DNA of 64,000 bases from Parus major (lineage: Eukaryota > Chordata > Aves > Passeriformes > Paridae): contig NC_031770.1 in NCBI RefSeq assembly GCF_001522545.3, forward strand, positions 92,398,339-92,462,338. Direction: 5' to 3'. Below are positions 38,371 to 51,210 of this stretch, piece by piece (within the stretch, counting starts at the first letter, position 1; each line of letters opens with the position of its first letter). The notes under the pieces were generated by a model, which saw nothing but the letters and a program-made list of their open reading frames with translations, was not told the origin of the DNA and made no database searches. Both the position numbers and the translations under genes were made by a program.

Positions 38371-39276
38371 TGTCAGAGACTGAAATAGTTCATACCTCAA
38401 ACATCGATATAAAAGAGTTTTGCCCATTATAACAAAAACTGTATAAAGAAGCTGCAACCAAAGAAGCCTCCATGAAGATACCTGACTGGAACTTTGGGCT
38501 GTAAGTTAAACCATGTGGATAAGATGCTATTGTCCAATCATTCCAGTCTAGGGAAAAACAAGCAAGGCTGAGGCAGAGGAATGTATCCACAAATGCTTTG
38601 TTGTGAAAGGCAAATGCAGCAGAGATTCTTCCCCGGCTGAGTTTGATGTGGGGGAGACCACAGCCCACAGAGACCAGGTTTATTCCCCCCAAAACAAGGA
38701 AGGGGAGGAGGTTTCAGGTGTAAACTCTGGTTAGAGGCACTGAACACTCATCCTCCCTTATACAAACTGTCCCATGGTCACATCCATGGGACATTCAAGT
38801 GAGAGGTAACTGAGGATGTCATAATCCAGCAAAGATTCTCCAAAGTGTCCCTGCCAGAGTCATTCCTGAAGCTGTGCACCACAGAACTGCACGTGATGCA
38901 ACAAATCCAGAGTCTGTTGTAAGAGACAATGGCAAACTCCCCCCTGCCCCAGGAGGGAGCCTGGGTTTTCCTACCTAGCTTCAGTATATATTAACCCATT
39001 GGATTCTGTGCCTTTTGGGGGGATCTTCACCACCAAGACCAGCTGCAGAGGATCAACTGAGCATCATTGGCATCCACAAAGGGGTGATATTTTCCTTATT
39101 CTGTCCCTGTTACTCTCTTTCTGTCCCCCCCACCTATTTTCTTTCTTTTTCTCTCTCTCTCTCTCTCATATTTACTATCAAATAAAACCCATCCTACTGT
39201 CACTGGCATATGGTCTCATTTGCACCTTAATTCAGGTGCAGGCATTTCTAAGAACGTTAGTAACTGGATCTTGACA
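38371..39276 (+). mobile_element. Near-complete ERV LTR, about 0.9 kb
   Basis: The ends form a short inverted repeat: TGTCAGAGAC at the left and TTGACA at the right. Inside are a TATA-like TATATATTAACCC near 38985, a pyrimidine-rich stretch with (CT)n at 39151-39167, AAATAAAACCCATCCTACTG carrying the polyadenylation signal at about 39181, then GGTCTCATTTGCACCTTAAT and AACTGGATCTTGACA. That 3' order (polyA signal, 'CATTTGCACCTTAATT', 'AACTGGATC') is one I recall from avian ERV LTRs. No clear target-site duplication flanks it, and no retroviral genes follow, so it is a solo or relic LTR. Several 69-100 codon frames inside are by-products. Confidence 0.7.
39151..39167. repeat. (CT)n microsatellite
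   Basis: Alternating C and T for 17 bases within the LTR's pyrimidine-rich part. It is likely length-variable. Confidence 0.9.
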
Positions 39277-42200
39277 CTTTGTCCAGGGAAAGTTCATTTC
39301 CCCAGGGCCTTTGACAACTGGGTACAGTGCAGAAGGCAGATGGCTCCATCGCTGGCATTTTACTCAACACCTGTAACCCAAAAGTCTGCAAACAATTCAG
39401 ACCTGAAGTTAAGAATATATGTTAATCTATATTAAGGCAGAGCTAGAGGTGTCTATTGATTTTAGTGTAGTGGCTTGTATTGTCCCAGATAAGGAAGGAT
39501 AAACTAGAATGGTTTGCTGCTAAATAAAAGCTGGGGACAAATACAACCACCAGAGCTATGTAGACTATCCTCCTGTATGTGCACTGACCACTGCAAGGAG
39601 CTAAATAACAAATAGTTTTGAGTATTAGCCTACAGGATGCAGAAGATGGAAATCAAACCTTTTAGAAGTCAAAATTTTGATTTTCATAATTCCCAATTAT
39701 CTTATAATGATACCTCACAGCAGTAAGGAATTCAGAATCAAGAAAAGAAAAGAGCAGCTAGATATTGAAGGTTTTTATCAGTTGTGACACTTTGTTTCAT
39801 ATTTTCAGTAGAAGTGTGGTTAATGAGAAAAAATTTCATATGTACTTTTTCTGAATAATGATTTTTCACTTTCCAGTCAGCTACATGTAAAATAAAAACT
39901 AAAGAAAAATAAATTTGATTGAGAGAGAACATGACTTGTGATACCTGAGGAACTCACCTCATTATATCTCTAAGAGACTATCACCATTATGTTAATAATC
40001 ATCATCTCTAGGATGGAATAGATTTTTTTTTTTTATCTAAGAGACTGAAGAAGCTTTCAAACCCAATTTCTCCATTTCCTCCACTTGCTATACATTTTTT
40101 CATGCTCTGAGAAGTGCTGGAGCATATAAACTCAATTACTTTTGGATGAAACTAAGCTTTCTGAGCACACATAACATTTTCCAGTGGCTAACAGGCTTGC
40201 AGTACACAGGAGTTCTCTCGAGATGCTCCAGAAGAAAAGTCCCAAAGGAGCAGTGTGGATGTCAGGTTCTCAGCAGCAGCAGTCATTTGTCTGTATCTGT
40301 CCTCTGATCATACAACATGCTTACACAGAGCATTCCTCTAATCAGTTCAGCTAGCTTCAAAGGTATTTAAACACTTATCTTCTCAGTCAATAGCTGTTAG
40401 CTGCCTCAGAACCTCTGAGTGTGCAGGAATATTCTGAGGTAAAAGATTAAGAAACAGAGGAACATCAATATCTAGAGTCAGTGCAAAATTTTAAACACAA
40501 CCCAGCTGCATTCCTTGCAAGCAGTACACTGCTCCATGTAATGTTTTTAACTTTGCTTTTATTCAGTCTTAAAGACTTTGGCTATAATTATGGGGGAAAG
40601 AAGATATAATTCTTGTAAATAACAGCTTGGACTATTAATTTCAGTTTAATGAGACTATACTGTTACTCAAAACTTGGGTATGCCATTTGACTTGAATCTA
40701 TTTTTAATTTTATTCCAATGGCTTTTAAATCAGGTCACTGACCAGTACATTTGCACATCCTCAATGAAAGCAAATTTACCCACATTATGCTTTGTGGAGC
40801 ATTTCAGTGTAGCAGCAAGCTCTGACTGTATTATAAAAACTTGTGGATATGGACATATAATTTTATCTGAATAGCAATACTAGTTAAACATACCATGTCA
40901 GGACAGCTCTTCTCACTCCTGTTCTTTGCCATTTAGCAGCAAAAATTCCTGACTGGAAGTTTAAAGAGTTGTCTACTGAGATTTCAAGAGTTAAGCAGGT
41001 GAAGAAATGGGGCTAATTTTTGAAAAAAATCTTGAAAAAGATACAACAGTGTCCAACTTCAGGATTTTTGCAGCATTTGCTACATCTGATTACTTTTTGG
41101 TTCCTAGCATTAGTATTGATGCAAGTCTTTATATTGAATCTAAAATAAATTTCTTATTAAATGCTTGGCCTTCTATTTATTTTTATTTCTTTTCAAAATG
41201 ATACACAGTATTAGATTTAATTCTACGTTGCCAGATATTTTAAGACAGATTTTTTTGTGGAGTTATTATAACAATTATTATTAATATTTTATTAACAATT
41301 TTATTAATATTTTGTTGTTATTATTTATTTTATTATCAATATTTGTTTATTATTTGTTTATTCTACCTGTTACAAAATCTAGCTAGAAATTCTTATATTG
41401 TCTTATAACCTATGTATTATCCCAAAGGAGAAAAACTTTGAAAGGCACATTTAAATAACATTTACAATTAATTCATATAAACATAAACATAAGCATCTTA
41501 AAATGCTTGTCAAAAAACCTTGAGATTTTATGTTAATATGAAAGAAGTCTTTCATATGATATTAGCAAAAACATAAAAGTCATGCAATGAGATGTGATTC
41601 TCTCCTACAATGATCAAAGTGGAATTGAACTTAAGAAAACTAAACCTTTATCAAAATTTAGATGAAGAGATATCTGATCTAGAAAGAAAGCTCCCAACAC
41701 CTATAAATTGATACTATAATTCAATAGTAACTATAAACACGCTATTTCAGTTGAATAGCCGGAGATAAAATAAAAATCCAAGTGCTTAAACTTAAATATT
41801 GAACAAGAATATAATTTCCAGTATCTTAATTATCAGACCTTGAAAAATAGCATGCCAGTTACCTGCTACAGAAGAGTTTCTTAATAAAGATAAATTATAA
41901 GATATAAAATATTTCACATCTCTTTTTATTTCATTTCAAGTAAAATAAATATTGCTGACACTGGGTTTTTGGGTTTTTTTCACTCTAACATAATTAGATG
42001 TCATGTTATTACAAAATGTTTTAACGTTAATCCATGCCATGTAAGTTGTGTCCCATATTGTGAATTTACAACCCAAATAGTTCTCTGAGTTAAAGATCCA
42101 CAGATCTCTGCTTCCCAGTGGTGGGCAGGATGTGTGCTGTGCCTTATCTGTTGCCAACCTCCCAGTGGGTGGAGGTGGCCTGCTCCTGTAAACCTTCATC

Positions 42201-42554
42201 CCCAAATGTGTAGGGATGCTGGTTTTGATGGTGTGGCTTGGCATAGGCAAGTAACAAACCCAAATAAAAGAACATATAATAAAATTATGCTTTTCTTTTG
42301 AGAGAAGTGAGGTGTTAAACACTTTTCTATGCTTCCGGGCCCTAGGCAAGAGAAAATAATCTATAAAGGACCACAATTGCATGATGAAGAAATTATTTGA
42401 AAACCATCTTTCTGTTACCTCATAGCCCACATACTAAAGGACCCTCTTGTTAAGAGATAAAAAGATGCTCTGGTCATAGATATAGGTGATATGAGTAAAT
42501 TCAGAGCAATAGAATAATCAACACCTACTCTTGCTGCAGTGTGTTCAAGCTCTT
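39277..42554. other. Unassigned DNA, partly very AT-rich
   Basis: The first ~150 bases (39277-39430) are less AT-rich and could be a scrap of ERV internal sequence next to the LTR, but no retroviral motif was recognised. From 41265 to 41365 the sequence is almost pure A/T with TTATTAATATTTT-like repeats. The block 42100-42250 is GC-richer and unclassified. Confidence 0.45.
41265..41365. repeat. AT-rich low-complexity tract
   Basis: About 100 bases consist almost only of A and T in TTATTAATATT / TTGTTTATTATT permutations. No function is inferred. Confidence 0.8.
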
Positions 42555-42691
42555 CTCTCCAAGGCCAGGTTGGATGGGGCTTTTGAGTAACTTGGTGTAG
42601 GGGAAGGTGTCCCTGTCCATGGCAGGGGGCTTGGAACTGGATGATTCTTTAGGTCCTTTCTGACCTGACCCGTTCCAAAATTCTGTTATCC
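42555..42691 (+). mobile_element. CR1 LINE 3'-terminal fragment
   Basis: The sense-strand CR1 end: AAGGCCAGGTTGGATGGGGC, then GGTGTCCCTGTCCATGGCAG, GGGGCTTGGAACTGGATGAT, CTTTAGGTCCTTTCTGACC and a terminal CCAAAATTCTGTTATCC. Only the last ~140 bases of the element remain. Confidence 0.92.
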
Positions 42692-45570
42692 AGAAACATC
42701 TTGTCTGATGCCTGAGTAAAAACACAGGAGAAATAATATTCATCAATAAAATATTAGACCAATAACCACAATATAAAAACATTCCTTTTCCTTCTAAACC
42801 TCCTCAAATTCTGGGAAAAAGACATAATGTACACATATTATACAATAATTTGACAGCTGAAATATCTCTTGGTTCTTTTAATATGCAAAGTAATTTTTAC
42901 CTAAAAATGGACTTTATCTTTTCCTAATAGGAACCTTTCTAGGGAAAATGGGTGCAATTATGAAAAATAATATTATATCTTCTCACATATATTAATCTAT
43001 TTTTTATCACAATAATAGATTGTCAGGGCATAAGGGAATGATATGGTTACAAAAGAAAAATAAAATTTGAAAATGGGTTCATTAAGGATTTTAAAAGAAG
43101 GGAAACGTAAATGACATTCAACTTTTATGTTCTAATTACATAATGATTGATCAGTGATCACCATTGTCTCCTGTCACATACACTAATAAAAATCTCTCCC
43201 AAATGCAGAATAAAAAAATGCCACAACATTAACTCAATTATACAGCAATCAATTTTTGGTTTAAACATTTTTTAGTACTCTGGGTTGTCTTGTTCAGAGT
43301 TTAGTTTTGATTTTTTTTAGTTATAGAGATATGTTGACATTAGAGATTCTTCCCGAAATACAAAAAAAACCCAACAACCTAGCTGTTTCACAAATCTGAT
43401 TTAAAGAGCTTTAGTTAGTTTCTAGACTACTGCAGTAGCTTCAGAATAATCTCCAGCAGAATCCTGCCTATGGGACCACGGACTGCAATCTATACATTAT
43501 CTTGGAGGAAATTTCCACTTCTCTCAGACAGCTCTGACAGGGAGTTTAGACTGAAATGCCATTGAATTAGTATCATTCCAATTTATCAAACCTGCAGATG
43601 AATCATTTTTTTTCTCTTCTCCCCTTATTGACAAAGTGATACAGACATTATTGATGAAATGGTCATATGCTATTCCATCATATGGAGCATTCCAGGTCTG
43701 TCTGCAATTTATGCTTTTTATGCAAAGAAGAAAAATAAACAAAAATTCAAAACTATTTTCAGAGAGTGACAAATGTCAACATTTAGCACCTTGTGATCAA
43801 CTTTAATTCCTGTATGATGTAAACACATACTTTAATTTCCTGTCATTACAATAATTTCAGTAAACATAATTAAAATAAAATATGTATCTGCAGGTAATTT
43901 ACAGTTGTACCTTGAGGTACTACTGCTATTTCTGATTCTAAATGTGTGTACCTAGCTGTAAACAGAATATAGAAATTGCACAGCTAGTTTTTACTGTACT
44001 GAAATACCAAATAGTTCTTACAGTTTGGGACTGGAACTGAGTAGTCTCCTGTATTTAATGAAAAGATGAAGTGAGGAGAAGGATTTCAGAAGCAAGACAT
44101 CCTCACACAAAAGCAAATGGTTTACATTGTCTGCAGAAATTATCTTTACAAAAGATATTATCCTTAGTAAAGGTTAAAATAAAATTCAGAAATTGGTTGC
44201 TAACAGCTGTAACTGTATACCAAAATTAGGAAGCAGAACTTTTTACAAGTACATATAATTTTGAGAAAAGCAGCAAATTAATCTTCTATTTTGGAAAAAA
44301 AAAAAAAATTATAGGCTTCTTTTTTTTTTTTTTGTGTGAAACACAAAAGTTAAGGACAAAATTCCCATACAGTTAATAAAATTTTACAAGATCCTGAGAA
44401 CAACATGAAACAGTTTTTCTTGAAGCCCAGATTAAATTCTTTCTTTTTCTTATAATCAGTTTTAGATGCATTTTTTTTTTCATTTATTTTTGTCGGAGGA
44501 ATGAAAACAGCAGGTTTAAAAAAAAACAACATCATGCTTTAGATTCTGAGATTTGACCTTAGCTGAGAAAAGGCTGTGACTCAGTGAGAAGATGTAGACT
44601 ATTGCTGGCAAACTCTGCAGCTTTGCAGAAGTATTTATCAGCCTTATAGGGTGCACTTGGACTCATAAGAAGAGTTTTGGCTGTGGTTCAGGACTTTAAT
44701 TCCTGACTGCCATGGTTCCTGCCTGTTCTCAAGATCAGCACAATAATGTTTATGCTGCAGAAGAGCCAAACTCAGCAATGCCCAGCCTGAAATTGGCCTC
44801 CCAGCACATTCTCAAGCAGGAAAAGGACCGTAGTCATTAAAACCCAAACATATTCTGTCTGTAGATCACACACCACTGCTTTCGCATAATAACATGACTA
44901 GCCCTCTCATTTACCTGAACATCAAGTTACAACCAAAAGCACCTGAGGTGTTGTTGAAAGGAAAGGCTGAGAAACATTTTAAAAGCTCCTTAAACTTCAG
45001 AGGACTCCCAATAATACCACTGAAGAAAGTCTCACCCTCATTGTCAGGAGTGGAAAGGGCCCCGGGTAGATTGACACTCCAGCCAAGCATGTAGAAAGCC
45101 TGCTTGATGCTGAAGATTAAATGCCTACTTGTAGTTTTCTGAACAAAAGGAACTTTTCTAGCATTGCAACTCCTTGATACCACAGGTAGAAAAAAAATGT
45201 CTGCTGCTAGACAGTACCATATGCATCCTGGAGTCTAATTTGACTCACACCACACATGACATCTGAGGTTTCCTGTATATTCCTTTTCCCTCCACACCAC
45301 AGAGAAGCTGCCATGTGCTCTGCTCTTTGGTTATCCATACATTCAGAGTCCACAAATCCAAATCAGACTCTCATTATCAGACCTTCCCCAGCCTTGACAA
45401 GTAATGTTGGTTATATGGAGAGAGACTGTAAGTTCTAAGGGAAGTGGTTTTGGTTTAACAGTATTTAGAAAAACACAGGGCAAGATCATCTCTTACTTGA
45501 AAGGGAAAAAATTACCAAGCACATGCCTCAGTTCTGAATATTTGCCATTTTCCAGTTTCCTGTTGTTTAT
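42692..45570. other. Unassigned DNA with homopolymer runs
   Basis: No mobile element or gene is recognised. An A-run and a T-run of about 14-15 bases lie close together at about 44294-44333. The interval 44560-45230 is less AT-rich and has opposing frames of 66-90 codons at 44894-45183 with no recognised family. It might hold a non-coding RNA exon, but nothing decides it. Confidence 0.45.
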
Positions 45571-46055
45571 AGAAGGACAGAATAGTTTGGGTTGGAAGGT
45601 ACTTTGAAGATCATCTTTTTCTAATCACCCCACCATAGATGGGAACCTTCCATCAGACCAGGCTACTCAGAGCCTTACCCAGCCTAGTGTTAACATGTCC
45701 AGGGATGGGAGTTCCCACCTGTGTTGGAAACCTTTCCCAGTTCTTAACAACCTACATAGTTCTTAACAACCTGCATAGTAAAGAATTTCTTCCTAGTATC
45801 TAATCTAAATCTACCCTCCTTCAGTTTAAGGCTACTCCCACATGCCCTTGTGAAAGATTCTCCAGCTCTCTTGCAGGTCCCCTTTAGGAGCTGGTGTGTG
45901 CTCTAAGGTCTGCACAGAGCCCCTCCTTCTCCAGGCTGAACAGCCATAACTCTCTCCTCAGCCTGAGTTCGTAGGAGAGCTGCTCCAGCCCTCTGATCAA
46001 TTTAGGAGCTCTCCTCTGGATTTGTTCCATCAGATTCATGTGTTTCTTGTGTAGT
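45571..46055 (-). mobile_element. CR1 LINE 3'-end fragment, antisense
   Basis: The complement of CR1: AGGACAGAATAGTTTGGGTT, GGAAGGTACTTTGAAGATCA, GTCCAGGGATGGGAG, GTAAAGAATTTCTTCCTAGT, CTTCTCCAGGCTGAACAGCC and AGAGCTGCTCCAGCCCTCTG, in the right order. A 19-base unit (AGTTCTTAACAACCT...) is tandemly duplicated at 45739-45776. The element is otherwise continuous for nearly 500 bases. Confidence 0.92.
45739..45776. repeat. 19-bp tandem duplication inside CR1
   Basis: AGTTCTTAACAACCTACAT is followed directly by the same sequence with one change (A to G at the 16th base). It is not part of the CR1 consensus as I remember it, so it arose after insertion. Confidence 0.9.
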
Positions 46056-48365
46056 TATCAGTATTTTTTTATACACAAGTATACATTGTTTATATGTTGT
46101 GAATTCTCTTTTGGCATTCACTGCAACACCAATATTCTTTCTCATGTTAGAAAGCTTGCACTTAGTAAGCAGCTTGTGTAAGAAGAGTTGTTTGGGAAGA
46201 TTCTACTCATGAGGCCTTTAATGCTTCTTCACAGATGATGAACCCAGAGGATACTGACTGAGCTAAATCACTACCTTCTCTCTGGAGGCTGGAGGGAAAA
46301 ATCAGCAGTGTTAAACAACATTTTCAATATTGTTCAAACAAGAGTAATTTTTATTTCTTAGCTTTCTTTCATAAAATATATTTTTAATCTTTTTTTTTAC
46401 CATCTCAGAATTCTAGAATCTTTACTGAATGCATTTTAAGAGTGCCTTTGACATTATTAATACTTCTTTATCTTTCCTGAAGAAAAAATCACAATGACAA
46501 TGTCCATGATCACATCTATTTTTTCATAATTAGACCCTGTTGATGGTTTCTAGTCATTCCACTAATAATGAGAGCACCTCCTTCTGTTTGCAGTGTCTCA
46601 AAACAGGTATGAGGCTCTATTGCTTAGGACCCATCTAAGCTAAGATTACCTTAAAAGTTAGCAAAATACAATCTCTTTGATAATTTTACCTCTTACTGAA
46701 ACTGCATTATGTATCAGCCTCATTACTAAAGGGTTTATAGTAGAAAATAATTTGTTTAAACTTACACTCAAATTTACCAAATTTGAAACTTTCATAAAGT
46801 TATTTTTCTTACTCTGATTTCTGCCCAATCCATTTTTGTGTCTCATGGGTGAAAACACTTCAACAACTTTTAAGTACAGTGAGCAAAACAAATACTCTTT
46901 CGCCATTATTTAAACATTTTAGAATAAATTTAATACTTGTGGTTTGCAATAAACCCTTGATATTTGACAAGAAAAGTCTTGGAACAATAATGAAAAGCCC
47001 ACATCTATGTGTAAACTAAGCAAAATGATTTTTAAATCCAGATATTCCCAAGTTTTCTTGGTACCAGATGTGCATCTATAATAAAGGAACTGAAATAAGG
47101 AGGAAGCTGTTAAAAAGTTCTCAGTGATTAGGTTTATAGGATAAAACAGGAATTCATTACATTCATCTGATTTGAGCAACCAAAAGACCAGAGGTAACCA
47201 ACAGAGAGGTAATCAAGGACTTTGCCTTGCTTTTAGAGGAAGGCAGTATAAAGACCAGCAGTTAGATTTACCCTGCTTAGGCAAGTCTGGTTTTGTGTTT
47301 GGAACTTCCAAATACATAGTGATTGTCTCTTTGGCTTCTTTTTCACTGAATAAGAATTTATTTTGGCAGAAGAATATTAGAGCCCCTGGTTGTGAGTAGT
47401 CTTTGTAGACAGTAGGGCTTGGCCCAGAGAACATATATGACCATAACTTTACGAGTACACAGGATGTGCCAAGCAACAATCTTCAGAATGACCTGTTTAG
47501 GCAAACTACTTTCATATATTCTATTAAATTATCCTCCAATATATAAGATAGCTGAGTGCAAGTTGTCTAGTGAGAGTAGTCCATGGCCCACGCTAATCCT
47601 AAACCATGCCAAGAAATCTTTTGAGAAAGATCAAAAAACATGTCATGAGCTGCTCTGGCAACCCACCAGATGAAGTTTCAGCATGCAGAAATATTCCTTG
47701 ACACTATCATGTTTACTAGGAAAGTAGGAAAAAGTGTAGTTAAACTGTAAAACTTTTATGCCTTTCAGCAGGATTCATGTTTGTTTAGGTAGCTGTTATT
47801 TTCTAATGGTCTCAGAGAAGGATTAAGCATCTCAAGAGGTATCTGACTGTAAGGGCACATGGTCAATATCCAGTGAGATATATAGCAGAGAAGAGTTTGC
47901 TTAAGAGTATCACCAGAAAGAGCTAGATTTGACAACAATGTCAGCAATGTAGGCCTGAACCTCAGACAGGTACAAGTTTCTCACTGTCTCTCATGTCTGA
48001 ATCTGTATTTCATGTTACATAGTGTTAGTATAAAATCCAGGAATAATGTGAACATGGAAAAGAAGACACATTATCCATCTAACAGGAGTTTTCTTTCTTA
48101 CAAAGTCATGCTTATTCTTGACATTATTAACTGGCAAATTTTGTTACCACATTTGCACAGCATTGCGGTAAGTGCACCTCAAAGGAAAGGCAGCAGTGTT
48201 TTTCTGCCTCGAAAAAGCCATTTTCTCATGGTTCAAATACTGTCATGTAGAGCATGTGCAGGAACACAGAAGCTGAGAAGGGAAGTACAGAAACTGGTGA
48301 CTGCAGATATATTGTGTGAGGTACAAGATATTATTGGTGTGAGTTGAAATATGCTTTGAAAATTC
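46056..48365. other. Unassigned AT-rich DNA
   Basis: No gene or known repeat is recognised. The 111-codon frame at 48012-48347 ends just before a CR1 fragment and shows no family resemblance. Confidence 0.5.
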
Positions 48366-48925
48366 AGCCTGAACAATGTTTGTGTTGGAAAGGACCTAAA
48401 AAAAATCTATCTCCAGCCTCCCTGCCATTGGCAGAGACACTTTCAACTAGAACATGTTGCTCATAAGCCCTCCAAGCTGACTTTGAACACTTCCAGGGGT
48501 TAGGCATGCGCAGCTTCTCTGAACAACCTGTGCAAGTGCCTCATCACTCCCCCACTAAAGAAATTCTTCCCAAGAGCTAATATAAACTTACCCTCTTTCA
48601 GTTTAAAACCATTCCCTCTTGTCCTGTCACCACAGGTGTTGGTAAAAAGTCCCTCTCTATCTCTCCTGTAAGTCCCTTTAGGTACTGACTAGGCAGAAAA
48701 GGCTGCTCTAAGGTCTCCCCAGAACCTTCTCTTCCCCAGGTTAAGCAGCCCCAGCTCTCTCAGCCTTTCCTCACAGGAGAGATGCTCCAGCCCTCTGATC
48801 ACCTTTGTAGCCTCCTCTGGACCTGCTTTAACAACTCCATGCTGTTTTTGGGTTGGGGGCCCCAGAGCTGGACACACCACTTCAGGTGGGACGTCATGAC
48901 AGCAGAGTAGAAGGGTAGCCTCAAT
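48366..48925 (-). mobile_element. CR1 LINE 3'-end fragment, antisense
   Basis: A long continuous CR1 complement. It has GTGTTGGAAAGGACC, CACTTCCAGGGGTTAGGCAT, GAACAACCTGTGCAAGTGCC, CTCTTGTCCTGTCACCACAG, CTTCCCCAGGTTAAGCAGCC, CAGGAGAGATGCTCCAGCCC, then CCCAGAGCTGGACACACCAC and CTTCAGGTGGGACGTCATGA. The 117-codon minus-strand frame overlapping it is partly CR1 and not a gene. Confidence 0.93.
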
Positions 48926-49481
48926 TTCCACTTGTTTTATCTTTTTCCTGATATATACTTTCATCACACTTTGACACCATAACATTTCACTAGAGAAGGA
49001 AAGGAAACAAATGAAAAGAATTGATTTTTTTTTTTCTGACATTCAATTACCAGCCTTATAGATAAATTCACATGCTTTAAAACTTCCCTCCCCAAACAGG
49101 TCATCTGTAGGCATGGAGAAAGATAGGAAACAAAATAATATGCTCTACTTACATATTCTATTTTCTGTGTAGCTTTATAATGTGCAAATTATTCAAGAGA
49201 AATAGTTTCTTGGATCAAACTGAGCTGGAAAAAACATTAGTGATTGCCTACAGCAACATAAATAAAAGAACAAAGTTATGGTTTTTATTCAGTGTTTGAC
49301 TTTTGGTCTTGTTTTCTTTTCCGTCGCTGAACCACATTTCTCAACAAAAAGAGACCCTGGGTGTTTGCAAGACTTACATAATTTCACTTGGGGACTGTAA
49401 GCTTTAGTTCTCCAAAATCTATGCTAAATACAGTCAAAAACAAAAAAAAAAAGAAAGATCCAGCACCAAGTAATACTGAAA

Positions 49482-49541
49482 TTTTTTATTTTATTTTAAT
49501 TTAATTTTAATTTATTATAATTTATTTTAATTTAACGTATT
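49482..49541. repeat. (TTTTAATTTA)-like low-complexity tract
   Basis: About 60 bases of reiterated TTTTAATTTA/TTTATTTTAA words with no C or G. Confidence 0.85.
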
Positions 49542-50999
49542 AATTTTGCTGTAAAGAAAATACAAACTTCAGAATATAGACATAAAGTCTACACCCTTGT
49601 AAGTAAGTCTTCAAGACAACCCATACACAGCTGCAATAAGGAAGAAGCAAAATGAGGAAATTGGGTAGTACTAATGAGAAGAGAGCAAGCTTTTAAGACA
49701 AGGGATCTCTCAGCTGAGGTCTTTACAAAACCTGTACACATACATCACCTGTAGCACTCCTGAAACTGAGGGATTTACAAATAATTTACAGGTCACACAT
49801 CTGAAAATATGGTAGTGATTTTCTGTCACAACTTGCCAAGCAAGGAACAGACCATCTTATCAACTTTGATTTCCATTTTCATCAGTGTAACCTTGAGCAT
49901 GCCCTAGACCTGTATAAACAGACATTCTGTTAAGTGTTATGATTCTTATTTAAATGAAGTGAAAAAGTAATAATTCCACATATTGCAAAGCAGTTAGTGA
50001 TCATATTGTCCCCTTGTGTTGTATGCCTATTTGTTTATCAGCATGAAGCAGCTTCTTATCTCTTTTCAAAGCCCAAGACAAACAAAGTAAACATTTAATT
50101 AGAAACATCAGTTCCTAAACTTATTGGCAATTTTGACTTACAGTGAACTCCCAGCTCACTGACAAACACCCAAACAGCACAACTTTCTCTACACTTGTAT
50201 CTACTGGTGTGGAAGAAGTCATTATTAATATCACTGATGCCTGTTCTTATACAAACTCCTTTATTCCATTTGTCATTTATTTCATTTATGTCATTTGAAG
50301 AAACATTAAGCAGACATGGATTGATGGTTTAAACAGATAAACTCGACACTAGTTTTTAATCCCCTGAATATATATATGCAAATGGATGATGATGACTTTA
50401 ATGGAAATTTTTCCTACAAAAACATTGCCCTCTAATGGGAGAGGAGGAACAAGAGCTACTAAGAATTTATATCTGGATCCGCATGAGTCATAGTGATTTT
50501 AAAGGGATGGGTCTTATTGTGCTTTTATGTAGTGCTTTGATTAACCTTCCATCACTTCATGGAGTTTGAGGCTTTGGGGATCTTCATCCAAACTGATTTC
50601 CTGCATAACACAGACCATTTATTTTCACCCAGCAACCCTTTTATTAGTACAAAAAAAAAAAAACCAAATGTTTTATGTTAAAACACTTCACTTCATAGAG
50701 GCTGAGACTGTTGCATAGCACTGCGATGAAGCAGAGAAGCTCAGTATCACTTCAGGGCTGCAGAGTAGCAAAGAACAAAATAGAGGATACACACTTCAAT
50801 AATCCTGCAGGATACTCTCTGCTTCAGGTTGCCAAGGAGGAAAAAAAGTAGGACTGTGAATATGAATGGCAAAAATATTTCTTTCTGCTTCTAGGCTTGA
50901 CAGTTGCTCAGCCTGTATTTTTCTTAACACAAATGATTGTTCTATTCCCCAAACAGGTGACATGGTTGGCCTCAGGGCGCTGCCTTACAGTCTCTTGAT

Positions 51000-51210
51000 C
51001 ACCTCTGAGGTAAGTCTGAGCAAAACAAAATAAAAATAAAGTTAAAAACAACACAAACAGCAACAAAAAACCCACCTGAACAACTAAAATACCACACAAA
51101 AGCAAACACAAAAAACCCATCTCAACATAAAAAAAAAAAAAACTCACCAAAAAAAAAAAAAAAAGGAAAACTAAAAAGCACAAAACACAAACAAACAAAC
51201 AAACAAAATT
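51000..51210. repeat. A-rich low-complexity tract with (CAAA)n
   Basis: About 200 bases of A interrupted by C, including runs of 12-15 A and a pure (CAAA)n stretch at 51186-51206. The complementary-strand frame (Phe/Leu-rich, 96 codons) is an artefact of this composition. Confidence 0.9.

Noticed and set aside
38390..38747. Overlapping 69-100 codon frames
   Set aside because: They fall inside the LTR at 38371-39276, which does not encode protein.
41936..42430. Longest open frame (164 codons, minus strand)
   Set aside because: It crosses AT-rich flanks and an unclassified GC-richer core, contains no recognised domain and has no clear splice or promoter context; one frame of this length in 64 kb of AT-rich DNA can occur by chance.
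44290..44335. Adjacent A-run and T-run as possible retrocopy tails
   Set aside because: No retrocopy body or target-site duplication could be recognised on either side.
48689..49042. 117-codon minus-strand frame
   Set aside because: Its C-terminal half is translated CR1 sequence; it is a by-product of the repeat.
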